Source of the DNA: Microgenomates group bacterium
GTDB lineage: Bacteria > Patescibacteriota > Microgenomatia > UBA1400 > PJMF01
DNA length: 13,172 bases
Assembly: GCA_009776965.1 (NCBI GenBank)
Contig: WRMU01000020.1
Coordinates: forward strand, 1-13,172
Reading direction: 5' to 3'
The notes beneath the pieces were generated by a model. The model saw nothing but the letters and a program-made list of their open reading frames with translations. It had not been told where the DNA came from and did not search any database. Each line of letters begins with the position of its first letter. Position 1 is the stretch's first letter. Below are positions 11,264 through 13,172 of this stretch, one piece after another. Made by a program: the position numbers and the translations under genes.

Positions 11264-12568
11264 ATGATCAAACTAAACACCACCTTTGCTTTTAATAATT
11301 TGACCGAAGCGGAGTATGAAAAATTGTTGGATACCGCCATGGAGAATGTAAAAAAATTGAACAAGGGCGAGGGAGATAATGAGGACAAGGGAGTGAAGAT
11401 GATTGGGTGGCAGGAATGGGCGAATAAGATTAGCAAGAGCGAGCTAGAGGAAATTGAGACGGCGGCGGCGAAATTGCGCGAGTGTGAGGTGGTATGGTGT
11501 ATTGGGATTGGAGGGAGTTATTTGGGGGTGGTGGCGATGATGGAGGGGATATTTGGGCCTTATTATAATCAGACGACTAATGGGGAGAGACCGCAGTTTT
11601 ATTTTTTGGGCGCGGATACGGACAGTGATCATTTGCTGCAGGTTAAAGAGTTGAGCAGAGGCAAAAAATTGGGTTTGATTGCGATTTCTAAGTCGGGAAC
11701 GACGATCGAGCCGGCGATGGCGCTGCGTTTTGGGCTACAAATGCTGGAGGAGATGAAACTGAGTCCGACTGATCATTTAATTGCGATTACGGACGGAAAG
11801 AAAGGAGCGCTGCATGATTTGGCGAATAAGCTGGGGGCGAGCAGGCTAGTGGTGCCGGATGATATTGGAGGGAGGTTTAGCGTGATGACTCCGGTAGGGC
11901 TGTTGCCAATGGCAGTGGCAGGGATAGATATTGAGGCGTATTTGATGGGGATTAGGGAGATGATGGCGGTGGCGGATAGTGAGCAGAAAGAGGAAAATCT
12001 GGCGGCGCAACTGGCGGCTTGGAGGGTGGGAATGATGAGGCTCTACAAAAATGTGGAGTATCAAGTGACGGATAATCGCAGTTTTCTGGGGAACTTGGGG
12101 TGGCTACAACAACTAGAGGCGGAGAGCGAGGGGCACGAGGAAAAAGGAGTGCATATTATTCCGAGTTTGTTCACGAGAGATTTACACTCTTTTGGGCAAT
12201 TAATCCAAGATGGCCAGAGGGGTTGTTATGAGGTAGCGACCAAAATTGCGCCGGAGCGGACTGGAATTAAAGTGCCAGCCCTGCCGAAAGAGCATGACTT
12301 GGATGGGTTGGAAAAAATTGCGGCTGAAGGGCCGACTTTTGACGCAATTAATGGGTCGGTGATCGAGGCGGCGCTGAGCGCGCATTATGCTTCGGGGGTG
12401 AGCGCGATAATAATTGAGTTGCCTCCCCTGAGCGCCTATGTGCTGGGAGAGTATCATTATTTGTTGATGAAGGCGACGGCGATTAGCGGTTATATGCTGG
12501 GAGTGAATCCGTTTACGCAGCCGGGGGTGCAGGCATGGAAGGATCAGTTGACGGGGAGGTTGAAGTGA
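11264..12568 (+). CDS. pgi: Glucose-6-phosphate isomerase
   Basis: Pgi interconverts glucose 6-phosphate and fructose 6-phosphate in glycolysis. At 434 residues it is the short Bacillus-type form. Motifs in order are GIGGSYLG (from G81), the phosphate-binding loop SKSGTT (142-147), GGRFSVMTPVGLLP, QLEAESEGHEEKG with the likely catalytic glutamate at about E287, FTRDLHSFGQLIQDG carrying the His, and the C-terminal signature NPFTQPGVQAWK with catalytic K426. The start follows an extended -10 by six bases and has no Shine-Dalgarno site. It is the only glycolytic gene in the window and looks like a single-gene unit: divergent from glyS at its 5' end and followed 56 bases after the stop by a hairpin with a T run. 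The coding strand is strongly G-rich. The stop is TGA. Confidence 0.96.
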   Translation: MIKLNTTFAFNNLTEAEYEKLLDTAMENVKKLNKGEGDNEDKGVKMIGWQEWANKISKSELEEIETAAAKLRECEVVWCIGIGGSYLGVVAMMEGIFGPYYNQTTNGERPQFYFLGADTDSDHLLQVKELSRGKKLGLIAISKSGTTIEPAMALRFGLQMLEEMKLSPTDHLIAITDGKKGALHDLANKLGASRLVVPDDIGGRFSVMTPVGLLPMAVAGIDIEAYLMGIREMMAVADSEQKEENLAAQLAAWRVGMMRLYKNVEYQVTDNRSFLGNLGWLQQLEAESEGHEEKGVHIIPSLFTRDLHSFGQLIQDGQRGCYEVATKIAPERTGIKVPALPKEHDLDGLEKIAAEGPTFDAINGSVIEAALSAHYASGVSAIIIELPPLSAYVLGEYHYLLMKATAISGYMLGVNPFTQPGVQAWKDQLTGRLK

Positions 12569-12605
12569 GGCGGGGTGCGGGAGAATATTGCTATAGAGTA
12601 ATTTG

Positions 12606-12614
12606 TGTTATAAT
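12606..12614 (+). promoter_or_regulatory. Orphan extended -10 promoter downstream of pgi
   Basis: TGTTATAAT is identical to the pgi extended -10 box. TTGCTA (12588-12593) is a four-of-six -35 candidate with a short 15-base spacer. No start codon follows at the distance seen for the protein genes; the predicted start (about 12621) leads straight into a hairpin. Confidence 0.45.
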
Positions 12615-12620
12615 TTAGTT

Positions 12621-12662
12621 AAAGAAGCGTCGGCAGTCTCAGGGGACAGCCCACGCTTTTTT
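12621..12662 (+). ncRNA. Candidate very short hairpin RNA (or plain pgi terminator)
   Basis: If the orphan promoter fires, the RNA would be about 42 bases: AAAG and then one long hairpin ending in a U run. I cannot tell this from a simple terminator of pgi with a chance TATAAT beside it. There is no ORF in it. Confidence 0.3.
12625..12662 (+). terminator. Intrinsic terminator between pgi and the convergent surface-protein gene
   Basis: The stem is AAGCGT (12625-12630) with ACGCTT (12653-12658), a C:C mismatch, GGC/GCC, an A:A mismatch and GTC/GAC, closed by a six-base loop. A run of six T (12657-12662) follows on the plus strand. On the minus strand the same hairpin is followed only by TTCTTTAAC, a weaker tail, so it may also act on the convergent gene. 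Confidence 0.7.
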
Positions 12663-12684
12663 AGTATTCTTAGGGCTAAATAGC

Positions 12685-13172
12685 TCACCTAAACTCCACA
12701 TTCTGCACCTGAGTAGAAGGCTCCTCCAACACTGTAAAAACTAAAGTAGTAACCCCAAAAGGAATAGAGACGGGAGAGGAGAGAGAACCAGAGACAATAA
12801 TTTCATCAGAGGAATTGGTAGAGACAGTAATACCTTGGTTAGTACCAAAGGTAATATTAAAAGCACCTACCTTACCTATGGTAAGAGAAAAGGGGATGTT
12901 TTTAATAACAGAGAGATAGATCTCAGAGGAGGTAGAGGAGGAAACAGAGATTTGACCAGTATAGTAGGTAGTAGAAGAAACTCCAGCAGAGTCAGTTACT
13001 ACTAAAGGGAGATTGGTTAATTGAGGAGGAGAGAGGCTTTGGAGAGAGGAAGCAGGGATAACTATCTCCCATGCCACCACTGAGCTAGTAGTAGGATAAG
13101 TTGGAGAAACATAATCTATACCATCAATGGTGGTTTTAACAGTAACTGTCTGAGTAGGATCTAAGTCAGTAA
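12685..13172 (-). CDS. C-terminal part of a Ser/Thr/Val-rich surface-type protein (5' end outside window)
   Basis: The frame is open from the window edge to a TGA at 12687-12685, giving at least 162 residues with no start needed inside the window; the GTG at 13080 is internal. I do not recognise a family. The sequence is rich in Ser, Thr, Val and Ile with short Gly/Asn/Pro turns (TVKTTIDGIDYVSPTYPT, TDSAGVSSTTYYTGQI, TLVFTVLEEPS), typical of repeated beta-sandwich domains in secreted or cell-surface proteins. There are no Cys residues in the visible part, no C-terminal membrane helix and no LPxTG sorting signal. Codon choice favours T-ending codons (ACT, TCT, GTT, CCT), unlike the C-ending codons of the other leftward genes such as glyS and pth, hinting at a different history. 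It is convergent with pgi. Confidence 0.65.
   Translation of the reverse strand, partial: TDLDPTQTVTVKTTIDGIDYVSPTYPTTSSVVAWEIVIPASSLQSLSPPQLTNLPLVVTDSAGVSSTTYYTGQISVSSSTSSEIYLSVIKNIPFSLTIGKVGAFNITFGTNQGITVSTNSSDEIIVSGSLSSPVSIPFGVTTLVFTVLEEPSTQVQNVEFR

Noticed and set aside
353..12568. UGA read as glycine, as in Gracilibacteria and SR1
   Set aside because: TGA terminates nnrD, the membrane gene at 4939 and pgi at their expected C-terminal ends, and no conserved glycine depends on an in-frame TGA.
1..13172. CRISPR array, rRNA genes, prophage or insertion sequence
   Set aside because: No regularly spaced repeats, rRNA-like sequence, transposase, integrase or phage structural frames were seen on either strand.

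Overview
The window looks like chromosomal DNA from a small-genome bacterium, most probably of the Candidate Phyla Radiation (Patescibacteria); I cannot place it in a class with confidence. Reasons: compact gene order, short versions of housekeeping proteins, a minimal type IV pilus alignment cluster, tRNAs without encoded CCA, and very little Shine-Dalgarno sequence. TGA ends several genes cleanly (nnrD, pgi, the membrane gene before the Clp ATPase), so UGA is a stop and the UGA-to-Gly code of some CPR lineages is not in use.

Layout. 1-2113: an unknown basic 102-residue protein (-), NAD(P)H-hydrate dehydratase (+), peptidyl-tRNA hydrolase (-, tail overlapping nnrD) and a small secreted, C-terminally anchored protein (-) with a textbook promoter and terminator. 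2114-3864: a leftward operon of PilN-like, PilO-like and unknown single-pass proteins. 3940-4142: divergent initiator and elongator tRNA-Met genes with interlocking promoters. 4171-8245: rightward ogt, a hydrophobic protein, a membrane-anchored ClpC-like ATPase translationally coupled to it, and a YugP-type membrane zinc peptidase. 8289-9523: a CorA-shaped membrane protein and a perfect bidirectional terminator. 9525-9607: tRNA-Tyr (-). 9649-11229: glycyl-tRNA synthetase (-) bracketed by two nearly identical 88-bp structured direct repeats. 11264-12568: glucose-6-phosphate isomerase (+), followed by an orphan promoter and hairpin. 12685-13172: the C-terminal end of a large Ser/Thr/Val-rich surface-type protein (-) entering from outside the window, with different codon use.

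Two themes stand out. Most genes that start a transcript have a TATAAT-like -10 box only 6-10 bases before the ATG, often as an extended TGnTATAAT, so leaderless or near-leaderless transcription appears to be the rule, while the internal Clp gene has a GAGG Shine-Dalgarno-like site. The 88-bp element flanking glyS also encodes the last 12 residues of that enzyme, and all four differences between its two copies lie in unpaired positions of the predicted hairpin.

No stretch over 300 bases lacks a gene. Statements about composition are visual impressions, and family assignments come from recognised motifs, not from a database search.
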